DNA of 64,000 bases from Bacteroides acidifaciens (GCF_903181435.1 NZ_CAEUHO010000001.1:1612001-1676000), one strand, 5' to 3'; positions 17,692-27,815 are shown, counted from the stretch's first letter. Made by a program: numbers and translations. Notes: generated from the letters alone by a model not told the origin.

Positions 17692-18243
17692 TTAACTTGC
17701 CAATGTGCGTAGCTTGGACAGTCCGCGATGCATCAAGTTGCGTACAGACTGATAATTCATGTTCATAATCTCACAGATATCTTCATATTTCTTTTCTTCT
17801 ATATAATATAAGGTAAGTGCTTCGCGCTGGCGGGGTGATAATTGGTTTAGTAAACGCCTTACCAATGAAAACTCGTTCTTACGTTGCTCATTTTCCATAT
17901 AATCCTCTTCTATATCTGTAGGAGTCGGTAGATTCACCTCTTCTATAGAGGTATCAGACATATACATGCGTTTGCGAAGTTCATCGCAAAGTTTATTTTT
18001 TAATGAGATGAACAAGTATGACCTTACATTATCAATAGCGCCTAATTCGTTTCTTTTAGTATAGAGTTTCACGAAAACATCATGGATGCAATCTTGAAGT
18101 AACTCTTTATCAATAGTCAGCTTCAACCCGTAATTAAAAAGGATGTTGATATGCGAATCATACAGTTGAGAAAAAGCTGCCATATTTCCCGCTTGAAAAG
18201 AAGCGAATAAAGTCTCGGTTGAATTATTAGTCTGTTCCATCAT
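17692..18243 (-). CDS. ECF-type RNA polymerase sigma factor
   Basis: A 183-residue sigma-70 factor of the ECF group. Region 2 (about 15-85) contains LLQDCIHDVFVKLYTKR and NVRSYLFISLKNKLCDELRK. Region 4 (about 125-180) contains LSPRQREALTLYYIEEKKYE and a helix-turn-helix (YQSVRNLMHRGLSKLR). Such Bacteroides factors usually pair with a FecR anti-sigma and a SusC/D transport pair; here only a short FecR-N-like gene follows. I use the first of two adjacent ATGs; the longer frame starts at a TTG overlapping the -7 box. Confidence 0.88.
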   Translation of the reverse strand: MMEQTNNSTETLFASFQAGNMAAFSQLYDSHINILFNYGLKLTIDKELLQDCIHDVFVKLYTKRNELGAIDNVRSYLFISLKNKLCDELRKRMYMSDTSIEEVNLPTPTDIEEDYMENEQRKNEFSLVRRLLNQLSPRQREALTLYYIEEKKYEDICEIMNMNYQSVRNLMHRGLSKLRTLAS

Positions 18244-18270
18244 AGCATTAATTCGATTGATTTGATGTTG

Positions 18271-18278
18271 CAAAACTA
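18271..18278 (-). promoter_or_regulatory. -7 box of the ECF sigma gene
   Basis: TAGTTTTG on the minus strand, 27 bases upstream of the ATG at 18243. Confidence 0.5.
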
Positions 18279-18380
18279 AGCAGTATCGACCGTAACCTTA
18301 GGTAAAATCTGGTTTGTGGATTGAAAAAACAAGTATCATGTTTTATAACACTCTTTTACTAGAAATTACTGATGAAAAAG

Positions 18381-18416
18381 AAAAATCCCGCTGATTTGCC
18401 TTCAGCGGGATTTTTT
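18381..18416 (-). terminator. Terminator after the PL1 / beta-helix operon
   Basis: A 10-bp GC-rich stem (ATCCCGCTGA/TCAGCGGGAT) with A- and T-runs on both sides starts three bases beyond the stop at 18420. It ends the minus-strand operon and can act in both directions. Confidence 0.85.
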
Positions 18417-18419
18417 GTT

Positions 18420-21400
18420 TTATAGCTTATGGAACCAATAAATACCTTCTTTCTTATCTGGTACCTTTAGATTATATAATCCGTTTATTTTCAGTGATTT
18501 ATTGATAATTTCCATCTTTCCGGAGCTTGGGTGAATGTACTTTAATGCATACTTTCCGGACGATAATTGAATAGGAATATCTGTTCCCGACTTGGAATAA
18601 ATGATACTTCCAATATCAGATTTTACCAATTTCTTGTACTCATCGGTATTCGTTTCTTCCACTTCCATTATTGCAGCATCCCTTAGAAAGACTTTATCCG
18701 TGCACGGAATTACAGGACATGAACCACCCGCCATGAATATTGCCCATCCCATAGCCGGATAATTCTGTGCATAGAATGTCACTGCCTTCTGAGGATATTT
18801 CTGACGATACTCATTTACCGCTTTGTATGCTTCACTGAAAGTAACTTTCCCTACTTTCATTTTACGCATATGCTGGCGGGGAGCCATATTCTTTCCGCCT
18901 TCCGGTGCAAAGATTCCATCCGTCTTGTAATGCCAATAGCGGATGTTAATAATGTCTACCACGGCAGCCCGTTTAGAATCTGCCAGAATGGCATCCTGCA
19001 CATCTTTTGTTGTACTCAATGCAACTTTTGCCTTCTTGCCGGTTTCCGCTTCCCACTCGGCTATGACATCCAGCCAAAACTGCACAAAGTGCAACGGACC
19101 TGTGAATTCAGCGCTTGTCAGTTGGATGACATTCGAATTATCAGCGAAGTTATCCAGACATTGACGGATATATTGCCTGTGCAGCTCGCGACGTACCGGA
19201 TGAGTAATATCGTAGAACATATCTGCCACGAAGATTCGTTTGTCTCCGGCAAACGGAACAGGTTCCGGGAATCCGGTCTGGTTGATATTGTTGCTGCTTC
19301 TCCACGGACTATCCACCCAGTGTGCGCCGGCTTCTATGATATTATGCTGGAAGTAGTTTTCGTGAAATAAAAGCAGTCCGTCTTCACTCCCTTTTTCCGC
19401 AAATTCCTTCAATCGTGCCCAATACCATGCGTTAGGGCGGTTCAAGTCATACTTGCTTAACCCTTCCCAGGCAGTTCCCTGACCACTACGTCCGAAAGGC
19501 TGTTCGTAGAAAGGTCCCCATACATCTCCATCCCGACGACGAACACGTTCATGGTCGTCCCGGCGGCGGTCATACCATAGTCCGTAATTTTGGTCAAAGA
19601 CAAGAATGTTCTTCTGCTTCATAAAGTTGACGACAGAATCAATACGGTCCGTCAGCCCCAGTCCTTCACGTCCCGGAACAAAGCGGGTAATGGCAGGACT
19701 TGCCTTTTTCAAGAAACAGGTTTTGAGTCTTCCATTCCACCAGGGAGTGGTATGACTGCCACCTACCAGCAAAGTGCCGTCCATTTGGATACGTCCATTG
19801 GCAATGGTTACTTCCGGTTGAGTCGAGAACATCTTTGAGTTTGAAGGAATCTTTTTCTCTTGGATGTCCTCTATTGATTTCACTCCGGCTGACGCTACCG
19901 AAGGAGAAAACTTCTTTTCTTCAATCCAGTGTTCCAATGTCAGGCGAGGAATATAGGCTTCTTTTGCCAGTTTCATAGCCACTTCTACGGTAGGACTACT
20001 CGTTGCACTTGTATTTCTAGGCAGGATACGGGCACGTTCAGCACCTTCTTTTTGCAATCGGTCTGCCAATTGGGCATAAAAGATACTGCGTGGCTGTACA
20101 TGATTATTGGACTGCGCCCATTCACCATCTCCTGAGAACTGCGCCCAGCAACCGTATGCACGGTTCTTTGCATCTTTTGCCGGAGCATAACATTCGATTT
20201 CTGCGGCGGTACACTGCCAGAACAGGCTATTTGCCGTATTCCATCCGGCCCCGTTCTTATCTTGTCCCAAGTTCTTGAATGTGAGATTATGTCCGTCGAT
20301 ATTGACCACATCAAACAGTAATCCGCATGCCCAAGCATCAATGGAACCGCTGAATCCTAGAGACTCATACGAATCACATTGTACGAAAGCATTGGGCCCG
20401 GCTGCACAGTATCCGGCAGCAAAGTCATGGATTCCTTGCTCTGAATAGCAACGTTGGAATAAGGTCTGCTGTCCCAACGTATGGAAAGTACAACGGCGCA
20501 TTCCGCCAATCTCAGAAACAGGCTCTCTTGAAATACAGTCCTCAACGGTAATTTTGGAACCTGTACGCTGAACTATAACGGCACTTCCCGCAAAATGCTT
20601 GAAATTAACCATTCTTACCCAGCAATTTTCCGCATCTTCGATGGAGATACCTGTCCAACAATGGTCTTCGTCTTTGGGATAAAGTCTATCATAATCGGAA
20701 ACCAATGTCATATTCTCTACTCCACAATGATTGATACGTCCGTTCCATTGGTAGGTCACGATGGAAGAAGTACCATATTGGGCGTCCAAAGCGACAGTCA
20801 ATGGGGCATCCAATGTGATTTGATTGCCATTCACTTCGGTAATAGTCCTGTCCCAAGTCAAATCCATATCGCCCTCTTTCCATCCTAAAGCACTAATTCC
20901 ACCACCAAAGATGTCGCAGCCTAAGGAAGCAATCCATTCTTTCCCGGAAGGGCGGGTTACCATTATCCGGTCACCTTTCTTCAGAGAAGTTCCTAAAGCT
21001 ACTTCCAATGTTCTTGTATTTACCGGAACGTATTTGGAAAGCACCTGCAATGTATCCTGCATATTCAGGTCATCCGTCCCTTCTACATAGATAAGCGAAC
21101 CCCTGTCTACTCCTTTCTTCAACAGTACTGTTTTCTCTTTATCCATTCCCCGCAGTACGACTCCCGACGTAGCAATACGGATACTGCCGGATAAAGAAAA
21201 TTCTCCCTTGTCCAGTAATACGGCTCCGCGAAAACCGGAAGCATCGGGAGTTAGTGACGCTACGTAGTCGATGGCACGTTGGATGCGTGCAGTGTTATCT
21301 CCTGCCTTCCAAGGCACAAACACCACATTCCGAACGGAAGGAATATCCTGTTCGGATGCCTGATAACCGCAAGTGGAGAAATCAAGAATTCGGTTTCCCC

Positions 21401-21521
21401 TCTCATCGGTCAGATAAGTGATTTGGTCATCCTTTACCTGCAAAGCAAAGGTTTGCGCATGACTCTGCGCAAACCCAATACCCAATAATCCCAAAAGGAT
21501 AGTTCTTATTTGTATGTTCAT
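18420..21521 (-). CDS. Large secreted beta-helix protein with DUF4955-type C-terminal domain
   Basis: A 1033-residue protein with a signal peptide (cut near SHAQ). Residues about 40-490 have the pattern of a right-handed parallel beta-helix (GVVLRGMDKEKTVLLKKG, ITVEDCISREPVSEIGG), as in pectate lyases and GH28. The C-terminal half (about 560-1000) reads like a barrel hydrolase: ARLKEFAEKGSEDGLLLFHE, QLTSAEFTGPLHFVQFWLDV, VVDIINIRYWHYKTDG. I take this to be the DUF4955 region. The activity is not known to me. It is co-transcribed with the PL1 lyase (30-base gap) in an HTCS-motif operon, so it probably acts on the homogalacturonan or RG-II backbone or a side chain. Confidence 0.72.
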   Translation of the reverse strand: MNIQIRTILLGLLGIGFAQSHAQTFALQVKDDQITYLTDERGNRILDFSTCGYQASEQDIPSVRNVVFVPWKAGDNTARIQRAIDYVASLTPDASGFRGAVLLDKGEFSLSGSIRIATSGVVLRGMDKEKTVLLKKGVDRGSLIYVEGTDDLNMQDTLQVLSKYVPVNTRTLEVALGTSLKKGDRIMVTRPSGKEWIASLGCDIFGGGISALGWKEGDMDLTWDRTITEVNGNQITLDAPLTVALDAQYGTSSIVTYQWNGRINHCGVENMTLVSDYDRLYPKDEDHCWTGISIEDAENCWVRMVNFKHFAGSAVIVQRTGSKITVEDCISREPVSEIGGMRRCTFHTLGQQTLFQRCYSEQGIHDFAAGYCAAGPNAFVQCDSYESLGFSGSIDAWACGLLFDVVNIDGHNLTFKNLGQDKNGAGWNTANSLFWQCTAAEIECYAPAKDAKNRAYGCWAQFSGDGEWAQSNNHVQPRSIFYAQLADRLQKEGAERARILPRNTSATSSPTVEVAMKLAKEAYIPRLTLEHWIEEKKFSPSVASAGVKSIEDIQEKKIPSNSKMFSTQPEVTIANGRIQMDGTLLVGGSHTTPWWNGRLKTCFLKKASPAITRFVPGREGLGLTDRIDSVVNFMKQKNILVFDQNYGLWYDRRRDDHERVRRRDGDVWGPFYEQPFGRSGQGTAWEGLSKYDLNRPNAWYWARLKEFAEKGSEDGLLLFHENYFQHNIIEAGAHWVDSPWRSSNNINQTGFPEPVPFAGDKRIFVADMFYDITHPVRRELHRQYIRQCLDNFADNSNVIQLTSAEFTGPLHFVQFWLDVIAEWEAETGKKAKVALSTTKDVQDAILADSKRAAVVDIINIRYWHYKTDGIFAPEGGKNMAPRQHMRKMKVGKVTFSEAYKAVNEYRQKYPQKAVTFYAQNYPAMGWAIFMAGGSCPVIPCTDKVFLRDAAIMEVEETNTDEYKKLVKSDIGSIIYSKSGTDIPIQLSSGKYALKYIHPSSGKMEIINKSLKINGLYNLKVPDKKEGIYWFHKL

Positions 21522-21551
21522 TACAATAAACTTTATAATCTATTCATTTGG

Positions 21552-23234
21552 CTAAAATAAACTTTTTCGCTTGGACAGTGTATCGTGATTGTTCTTCAAA
21601 TCTGTCCAGTCCACTTTCTTCTTTGTATCTATACCATGAATGTATTTTTCGATGTTGGTATAACCGTCACCATTACAATCTTTCACAGCGTCAGTCGGGT
21701 CGTTCGGATTCAGTCCGTTAGCGGTTTCCCAGACATCCGGCATACCGTCGCCATCCGTATCGACATAGGGTTCCCCCTTATATTCGGGAAGTCCGCCCAC
21801 TTGACGAATATCTGTAATGATTCCCAGTTTATAAGAATCGGCAGGTAAGCGTCTCTTCACATAAGGAGAGACAAACTCAGGCGCGTCTTTTACATAAATG
21901 GCTTTTCCTGTCTGCACAGTCTTGATGACACGGGCATCTACGGCATCGCGTTTCGGGAAGTTGGCTCCTACATTATCCAATACAAAATTATACGCTTTTT
22001 TGGTATCCATGACCGTCACGGGAGACATTTTGAACGGTTCGTCCACTTTTATTTGCGGCAGGAACTTTTCGGTATCCACTTCACTGGCGAGTTGCACGCC
22101 ACCGTCCCAATTGTTCTTTGTCACTTTGGCATTGCCATGAACGATATTCCCGTTCACATAAGCTTTTCCAAAAGACAAAGGCCGGCTTTTGTCTCGTCCG
22201 GCTTCCGGTTTGAGGATACGGTACGAAATTGGCTTATCCAACGGAGTGATAGGACCCGGTTTGAAGTAATTATTAATCATGTTGTAGAAACTCTTGTTAT
22301 CTCCCCCATCTACGGAACGATTCCACCAGTTGAAAACAACGTTGTTGACGAAGTTGAAGTCGCCGTCCATACCTACCGAACTGTTACGGCTGATATTGGA
22401 AGCAAAGAGATTACGGCAGAACATACTGTTATGCCCACCGATAGTAGCACCGAACGCATGGTTGTAAGCATCCAATGCTTCGGAGAATACGGAATTCTGA
22501 ATGGTGATATTCACAGTCGGAAGTTTCAATCCATGCCCGTCTGCTCCCCTGTTATATACATGGCGGTAGATAGACATATTCTCATCCAGTCCCCAACTTG
22601 CCGAGCAATGGTCAATCATAATATTTCCCACTGCATTTCCACCCACCGCATCATCACGGAATGCTACATCTTGCGCACCACGGCGGAAACGCATATGACG
22701 GATAACAACATCATGCGTATCAATCAGAAAGGACTGGCCTGTCACACAAATACCGTCTCCGGGTGCTGTCTGACCGGCAATCGTCACATAAGGGGCACGC
22801 ACGCTAATCGGGCTTTTCAAACGGATTACACCCGATACGTTGAAAACGATGATACGTGCGCCACCGGTTTCGCAGGCTTCCCGAAGTGTTCCGGCTCCCG
22901 AATCTTCGAGGGAAGTAACTACGATTACCTTTCCCCCACGACCGCCGGGAGTGTACATACCGCCACCTTCCGCACCGGGGAAAGCGGGAATATTACTCTT
23001 TATCAAATCTTCCGGTTTGGAAGCCCACGGCTTGTAGGGACGTCCTTTTTGTGCTTCTTGCAAAACTGTCGGCAAGGCTTTTTCCCATGCCGCATCTGAC
23101 TTCTGTTCGAACTCCGCTTCTTGTTTTGCTCCTCGTGCCTTTACTGAGTCCGGAATCACAGGATACTGTGCTGCCGCAGGGAGTACACAGGCAACCAGCA
23201 TCCACGCTGATAATACTTTCTTGATGTTATTCAT
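21552..23234 (-). CDS. Pectate lyase, polysaccharide lyase family 1
   Basis: A 560-residue secreted lyase that would cut the galacturonan backbone by beta-elimination. After a signal peptide (MNNIKKVLSAWMLVACVLPA) and a linker comes FPGAEGGGMYTPGGRGGKVI, typical of Bacteroides PL1. A right-handed beta-helix follows with IDHCSASWGLDENMS and the FCRNLFASNISRNSS turn. The C terminus has a calcium-type repeat (DTDGDGMPDVWE, DCNGDGYTNIEKYIHG). The start at 23234 gives a proper signal peptide; the longer frame runs into the HTCS gene. The operator-like motif at 23265-23290 lies just upstream, directly after the HTCS stop. Confidence 0.87.
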   Translation of the reverse strand: MNNIKKVLSAWMLVACVLPAAAQYPVIPDSVKARGAKQEAEFEQKSDAAWEKALPTVLQEAQKGRPYKPWASKPEDLIKSNIPAFPGAEGGGMYTPGGRGGKVIVVTSLEDSGAGTLREACETGGARIIVFNVSGVIRLKSPISVRAPYVTIAGQTAPGDGICVTGQSFLIDTHDVVIRHMRFRRGAQDVAFRDDAVGGNAVGNIMIDHCSASWGLDENMSIYRHVYNRGADGHGLKLPTVNITIQNSVFSEALDAYNHAFGATIGGHNSMFCRNLFASNISRNSSVGMDGDFNFVNNVVFNWWNRSVDGGDNKSFYNMINNYFKPGPITPLDKPISYRILKPEAGRDKSRPLSFGKAYVNGNIVHGNAKVTKNNWDGGVQLASEVDTEKFLPQIKVDEPFKMSPVTVMDTKKAYNFVLDNVGANFPKRDAVDARVIKTVQTGKAIYVKDAPEFVSPYVKRRLPADSYKLGIITDIRQVGGLPEYKGEPYVDTDGDGMPDVWETANGLNPNDPTDAVKDCNGDGYTNIEKYIHGIDTKKKVDWTDLKNNHDTLSKRKSLF

Positions 23235-23264
23235 TCTTTCGAATCTTAATAGGTTTTCTAAAAA

Positions 23265-23290
23265 GACGATTAAGAAAGCATTTTGTAATC
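23265..23290 (-). promoter_or_regulatory. HTCS operator-like motif upstream of the PL1 gene
   Basis: On the plus strand GACG, 12 bases, TTTTGTAATC. It is 30 bases before the ATG at 23234 and lies in the 58-base gap after the HTCS stop codon. This copy has TAATC where three of the other four have TACTC. Confidence 0.7.
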
Positions 23291-23292
23291 GG

Positions 23293-26200
23293 TTATTTCT
23301 CTCCTTTCCGCCATTCATTCATATATTCACGAGGGGTCTGGTTATATTTCTTCCGGAAACACTTGCTATAATACCCCGAATCTTTGAATCCGACAGCAAA
23401 TGCAACTTCGGAAACACTTAAATCCGTGTTCTTTATCAGTTCGATGGATTTGTTCAGACGGATCTCTTTTACCAGGTCTACGGGTGCCAGTCCGGTAAGG
23501 CTCTTCAACTTCTTGAAGAATGCCGAACGGCTCAAGCCGATGCCGGAAGCTATCGTGTCTATATTGAAGTCACTGTCATCCATGTTTTCCTCAATTACCT
23601 GATGAATCTTTTCGAGGAATTGCACGTCTTTCTTTACCAAGAACTGTTCGTAGCTGTCCTCTTGCGTCGTTGTCTGATTTTCCATTTGCTGGCGGATACG
23701 TTCACGGAATATTTTCCGTTCGGCGAGCAATTGGTCGATACGTGCCAACAGGTATTCCTTGCTGAATGGTTTTGTGATATAAGCGTTCGCTCCCAGTGTA
23801 ATTGCTTTTGTCTTGGCGCCTTCATCATTCTTCGCGGTCAGGATAATCACCGGGATATGGCTGATTTGGAAGTCCTTACGGATAGCCTGCAACATTTCCA
23901 AACCATCCATTTCCGGCATCATCTGGTCGGTCACCACAATGTCGGGGTGATACAGATGTACTTTCTTCAATCCTTCCACCCCATTATTGGCAATATGGAT
24001 ATTGAATTTATCCTCTAATTGAAGTTTTATCAATTGGCAGAGGTCTTTATTATCTTCCACCAACAAAAGAGTGGGCAATGAAGCGTCAAATTCGGGTTCG
24101 TCTTCTGTTCCTTCTATGGAAGAAATATTTTCAGTTTCTTCATCGGAAGTTACCGGAGCTGCTTCCGTATCGCTGACATAGAAATCAACTTCCGACGGGC
24201 GGTAATGTTCCTTGTCCATCAAAAGTTCCACTATAAATACAGCGCCCTGTCCATCCGGGCTTTCCGCACGGATAAGTCCGTGATGCAGGTTGACTATCTC
24301 TTTGGAAAGAGCCAAACCGATACCTGTACCTTGATAATAGGGATTCTTCGTATTCTCCCCTTGCGAGAAGCGTTCGAATATTTCAGTCAGCTTGTTTTGC
24401 GGAATCCCTTCCCCGTTATCTTCTACCCGCACATAACAGCGTTTCCCATCATCCGTCAATCCTGCAGTGACATGGATACTTCCACCGGCATGTGTAAACT
24501 TGAATGCGTTCGATATGATATTACGGACTACAATGCTCAATTTTTCCTTGTCTGCCCATACCATAATCGCTTCATCCGGCAATTGGAATGTGAAACTGAT
24601 TTCATTTTCTTCCGATAGTACGCGGAACTCTTTTTGGAAAGAGGCTATCATTTCATTGAAATCAATCAAGGAAACATGCAAGCGCATCTTGCCATTCTGA
24701 ATCTTCCTGAAATCGAGAATCTGATTGACTAACTGCAACATCTGATTGGTGTTCTTCTCCATCAATTCTACATATTGCAATCCTTTCGGAGATAATTTTT
24801 CACGTTCCTTCAATTCTTGTATCGGGCCTTTAATCAATGTCAGAGGAGTACGGAGCTCGTGGGAGATATTGGTAAAGAACTTGATTTTCATTTCCGAAAC
24901 CTTTTGTTCAATATAGATATCATTCTTCATTTTAAGCATGAAGAAAGCCAGGCGCAGACCGAAATAGAGAGCTGCCAGCCCAAGAATTACATAGATTAGA
25001 GTAGCCCACCAACTCAACCACCAGGGTGGAAGGATAGTGACAGCCAAAGTACAGTCGGAAACAAGTTCCGGGTTCGCTTCGTCGATAGTTTCTACGCGGA
25101 ATGTATAGTCGCCCGGTGGGACGTTGGTGTAAGAAGCGATGCGGTTCTTACCGTTATAGTGCCATTCTTTCTCATATCCTTCGAGTATATAACGATAAGA
25201 CACCCGGTTCTGATTGTAGAAATTCAAGGCGGCAAATTCTATCGTGAACATGGATTGATTGTAGTTCAGCCGGATCGCATCAGTGTATGTGATGGATTCT
25301 TTCAAAATCGGGCAATCCTGAAAACTACGCAAATCCCGGTTGGACACCTTAAAGTCTACGATGCGCGTATCATAGTTGGTATGTTGCGTTTCCAGTTTAT
25401 CGGGCGAAAATGCCAGGATTCCCTGCCGGGTGCCAATCCATAAGTCGCCGTTCAATGTACGGAGCGCACTCCCCTCTTCCATTTCCACGTTCAGGAAACC
25501 GTCATATTTGTCGTAGTTGCGGAATTGCTCGGTAGCTTTATTGAAGCAGGACAAACCTATTTCTGTCGTGAACCACAGATTACCGTTCTTATCTTCTACG
25601 ATTGATTTGACTACATCGTTGTTCATACCTTCACGTATGCCGTAAGATTTGAAAATCGGTTCATGCTTTTCCTTATCATATCGCACCAGCCTGTTCAGTC
25701 CGCCACCAAACACACTTACCCAGATTTGTGAATCAGTATCCTTATACAATACATAAATATCATTGTCCGCTACGTTGGAACGTTCGCTGACCTGACGATA
25801 GGTTTCAAACTGAATTTGTTCGGGTACGGTAAAATGCCCGTCAAAAGACATCAAGCCATCCATTGTTCCCACCCAAATACGTCCGTTTTCGTCTTCCGTC
25901 ATTGTGCGCACTTCCATATAAAGACCGTAGGGTGGGTATTGTTTTAGCCCGTTATATTTATGTATAAAGACAATCTCTCCGTTTTCTTCGGAAAGAAGGT
26001 TCAGTCCGCCGCCCAATAGTCCTACCCAGATACGTCCACGGCTATCCTGATAAGTGAAGTACACATCATTGTTGCTGATAGAGTTCGGATTCTTAGGGTC
26101 ATTCTTGTAACGGGTAAAACGCAAGCCATGAGGTGAATTCATGTCCGGTTCGGCTTTGACGAGTCCGTTACCTTTGGTAGAAAACCAGAGATTGCCGTCT

Positions 26201-27723
26201 TTATCTTCCATTATATGATAGACGGCTCCCAATAGATAGTTTTTGTCCGAGAAAATCTGTTTCACTTGTCCGTTGCGGTCCAGACGATACAAAGTCTGCC
26301 AACGGGTTCCCACCCAAATGTCACCATTCTGTGCCTGGAAGAGGGCACGTATTCCCTGGTTCCAGGAAGTCGGCCTTTCGGTTGTTACGGGTACGGGAGA
26401 TACTTCGGTCAATAACTGGAACTGTTTTTTGGGGAAGTTCACCCTATATACTCCGCTGCTTGTAGACGCTAACCATAGAATTCCATCCTTATCCAGAAGA
26501 AGATGGAAAAAAAGTTGGTCGGGAATATCATCAGAGAAAGGCTTCATCTGGTTGATACGTGTCATTTCCAGCTTATCCCTATCGAACAGAAGTATCTCCC
26601 CTCCCGGAGTCAGGAAAAACATGCCTTGTTCGCCGGCATCCTGCATTTCGAAGTTTCCGATGGCCTTGTTCTGATTGGGAAATGTAAAACGGTGGTTGCT
26701 TTTGTTCAGAGGGTCATAGTAAGTCAAAGCATGATTCCCTTCCTGAAACCATATCTTGTCATATTTATCGTAGAATATGATTCCGCCATCTTTTTCGGGA
26801 ATGGTAAACGGAAGTTTGGTTAGTTGCTTGTAGCCGATATTGTATTCGTAGGTTCCTTCATTCGTGGTGATATACATCAAGCCGGATTCTGTAACCAGTA
26901 TATTAGAGACAGGCTGTTCGATTTCCGGTATTTCGTAGCGGTTCACGACTCCGTTTTGCGGGTCAATGCTGTAAATATGACCGTTTTTGTCTCCCAGCCA
27001 TAAGAATTTGGCATTATAAGAAGCGCAAGTGAACTGTTCGGGATTGGCAGAAATCTTTTTCTGTATAAAGTCAGCAGGCTTATCTCTCAGGGCTTTGCCT
27101 TTTCTAAGAGACAAAATCTGATAATCCATACCAATCCAGTTGATGAATTCAGTTGTTTCACAAAATACGTTATGTTTCAAGCGCATATCATAGACGTTCA
27201 CATTGGGGCGTGAATCATGCAACTGCTTCATTGTAATCTTGCCTTCTTTGTCGGTATAGGCACGCAGAAGGCTCTTGTCTTTGGTCAGTAGCAGGACATC
27301 TCCGTCTTCTGTCGTCTGAATTTTAATTATCTGGATATTTTCGGAGTATTCTTTCACATCGTCATAAACAGCGTGAAAACTCTCATGCCGCTTGTCGAAC
27401 AGATAAAGTTTACGGTCGATGGTCTTAATCCACAGGAAACCGTTTTTATCTTCTACAATACGTTGAATCTTGCGAGGGGGGATATCGGCGGAATAAAAAC
27501 CGTCGCGGTTATCATATGAACGGAATTTTGTTCCGTCAAAACTACATAATCCATACCAGGTGCCAAACCAGACAAAGCCGTCTGTTCCCTTTAATGTACA
27601 GTTAACAATATTATTGGGCAAACCCCGTTCTGCTGTGTAGTGTTCTACAATCATATTCGGATAGGCAAAAGCACAGACGCCCATCATCGACAGTAATAGT
27701 ATTAGAATATTCCGTTTTCTCAT
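23293..27723 (-). CDS. Hybrid two-component system regulator (HTCS)
   Basis: A 1476-residue inner-membrane sensor-regulator in one chain. After a signal/anchor come about 14 two-component beta-propeller repeats (VEDKNGFLWIKTIDRKLYLF, MEDKDGNLWFSTKGNGLV) forming two periplasmic propellers, then a Y_Y_Y domain (about 820-890) and one transmembrane helix (about 903-925). HisKA carries the phospho-acceptor in ISHELRTPL (His955). The HATPase has NAFKFTHAGG and GTGIGLALSKEI, the receiver has its Asp in VVTDQMMPEMDG (Asp1266), and an AraC HTH ends the chain. All catalytic residues are intact. It sits in the middle of the pectin locus and probably senses an RG-II or pectin oligosaccharide and activates the five flanking operons. 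Confidence 0.93.
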   Translation of the reverse strand: MRKRNILILLLSMMGVCAFAYPNMIVEHYTAERGLPNNIVNCTLKGTDGFVWFGTWYGLCSFDGTKFRSYDNRDGFYSADIPPRKIQRIVEDKNGFLWIKTIDRKLYLFDKRHESFHAVYDDVKEYSENIQIIKIQTTEDGDVLLLTKDKSLLRAYTDKEGKITMKQLHDSRPNVNVYDMRLKHNVFCETTEFINWIGMDYQILSLRKGKALRDKPADFIQKKISANPEQFTCASYNAKFLWLGDKNGHIYSIDPQNGVVNRYEIPEIEQPVSNILVTESGLMYITTNEGTYEYNIGYKQLTKLPFTIPEKDGGIIFYDKYDKIWFQEGNHALTYYDPLNKSNHRFTFPNQNKAIGNFEMQDAGEQGMFFLTPGGEILLFDRDKLEMTRINQMKPFSDDIPDQLFFHLLLDKDGILWLASTSSGVYRVNFPKKQFQLLTEVSPVPVTTERPTSWNQGIRALFQAQNGDIWVGTRWQTLYRLDRNGQVKQIFSDKNYLLGAVYHIMEDKDGNLWFSTKGNGLVKAEPDMNSPHGLRFTRYKNDPKNPNSISNNDVYFTYQDSRGRIWVGLLGGGLNLLSEENGEIVFIHKYNGLKQYPPYGLYMEVRTMTEDENGRIWVGTMDGLMSFDGHFTVPEQIQFETYRQVSERSNVADNDIYVLYKDTDSQIWVSVFGGGLNRLVRYDKEKHEPIFKSYGIREGMNNDVVKSIVEDKNGNLWFTTEIGLSCFNKATEQFRNYDKYDGFLNVEMEEGSALRTLNGDLWIGTRQGILAFSPDKLETQHTNYDTRIVDFKVSNRDLRSFQDCPILKESITYTDAIRLNYNQSMFTIEFAALNFYNQNRVSYRYILEGYEKEWHYNGKNRIASYTNVPPGDYTFRVETIDEANPELVSDCTLAVTILPPWWLSWWATLIYVILGLAALYFGLRLAFFMLKMKNDIYIEQKVSEMKIKFFTNISHELRTPLTLIKGPIQELKEREKLSPKGLQYVELMEKNTNQMLQLVNQILDFRKIQNGKMRLHVSLIDFNEMIASFQKEFRVLSEENEISFTFQLPDEAIMVWADKEKLSIVVRNIISNAFKFTHAGGSIHVTAGLTDDGKRCYVRVEDNGEGIPQNKLTEIFERFSQGENTKNPYYQGTGIGLALSKEIVNLHHGLIRAESPDGQGAVFIVELLMDKEHYRPSEVDFYVSDTEAAPVTSDEETENISSIEGTEDEPEFDASLPTLLLVEDNKDLCQLIKLQLEDKFNIHIANNGVEGLKKVHLYHPDIVVTDQMMPEMDGLEMLQAIRKDFQISHIPVIILTAKNDEGAKTKAITLGANAYITKPFSKEYLLARIDQLLAERKIFRERIRQQMENQTTTQEDSYEQFLVKKDVQFLEKIHQVIEENMDDSDFNIDTIASGIGLSRSAFFKKLKSLTGLAPVDLVKEIRLNKSIELIKNTDLSVSEVAFAVGFKDSGYYSKCFRKKYNQTPREYMNEWRKGEK

Positions 27724-27752
27724 TTAGGGTACTAATTGGAATTAAATGCAGT

Positions 27753-27760
27753 CAAAGGTA
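27753..27760 (-). promoter_or_regulatory. -7 box of the HTCS gene
   Basis: TACCTTTG on the minus strand, 29 bases upstream of the ATG at 27723. The HTCS gene lacks the GACG-N12-TTTGTA motif and so appears to be expressed separately from its regulon. Confidence 0.5.
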
Positions 27761-27771
27761 ATCTTTTTTTT

Positions 27772-27800
27772 GAAGATAGTGAGCTAAAATCACTATCTTC
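27772..27800. other. Hairpin between the GH2 gene and the HTCS promoter
   Basis: A perfect 11-bp stem (GAAGATAGTGA/TCACTATCTTC) with a 7-base loop lies 15 bases after the GH2 stop. On the minus strand it is followed by an A-run, not a T-run, so it is not a standard terminator; it may stabilise or process the 3' end. Confidence 0.6.
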
Positions 27801-27815
27801 TTATCTTTTCTCATT

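Noticed and set aside
22053..23099. 348-codon plus-strand frame opposite the PL1 gene
   Set aside because: It is the antisense shadow of the lyase gene, with no family resemblance and no promoter.
23235..23318. Longer N terminus of the PL1 lyase
   Set aside because: It would overlap the HTCS stop and cover the operator-like motif. The ATG at 23234 gives a normal signal peptide.
27772..27800. Rho-independent terminator of the GH106 operon
   Set aside because: The stem is good but is followed by A's on the coding strand, so I list it only as a hairpin.
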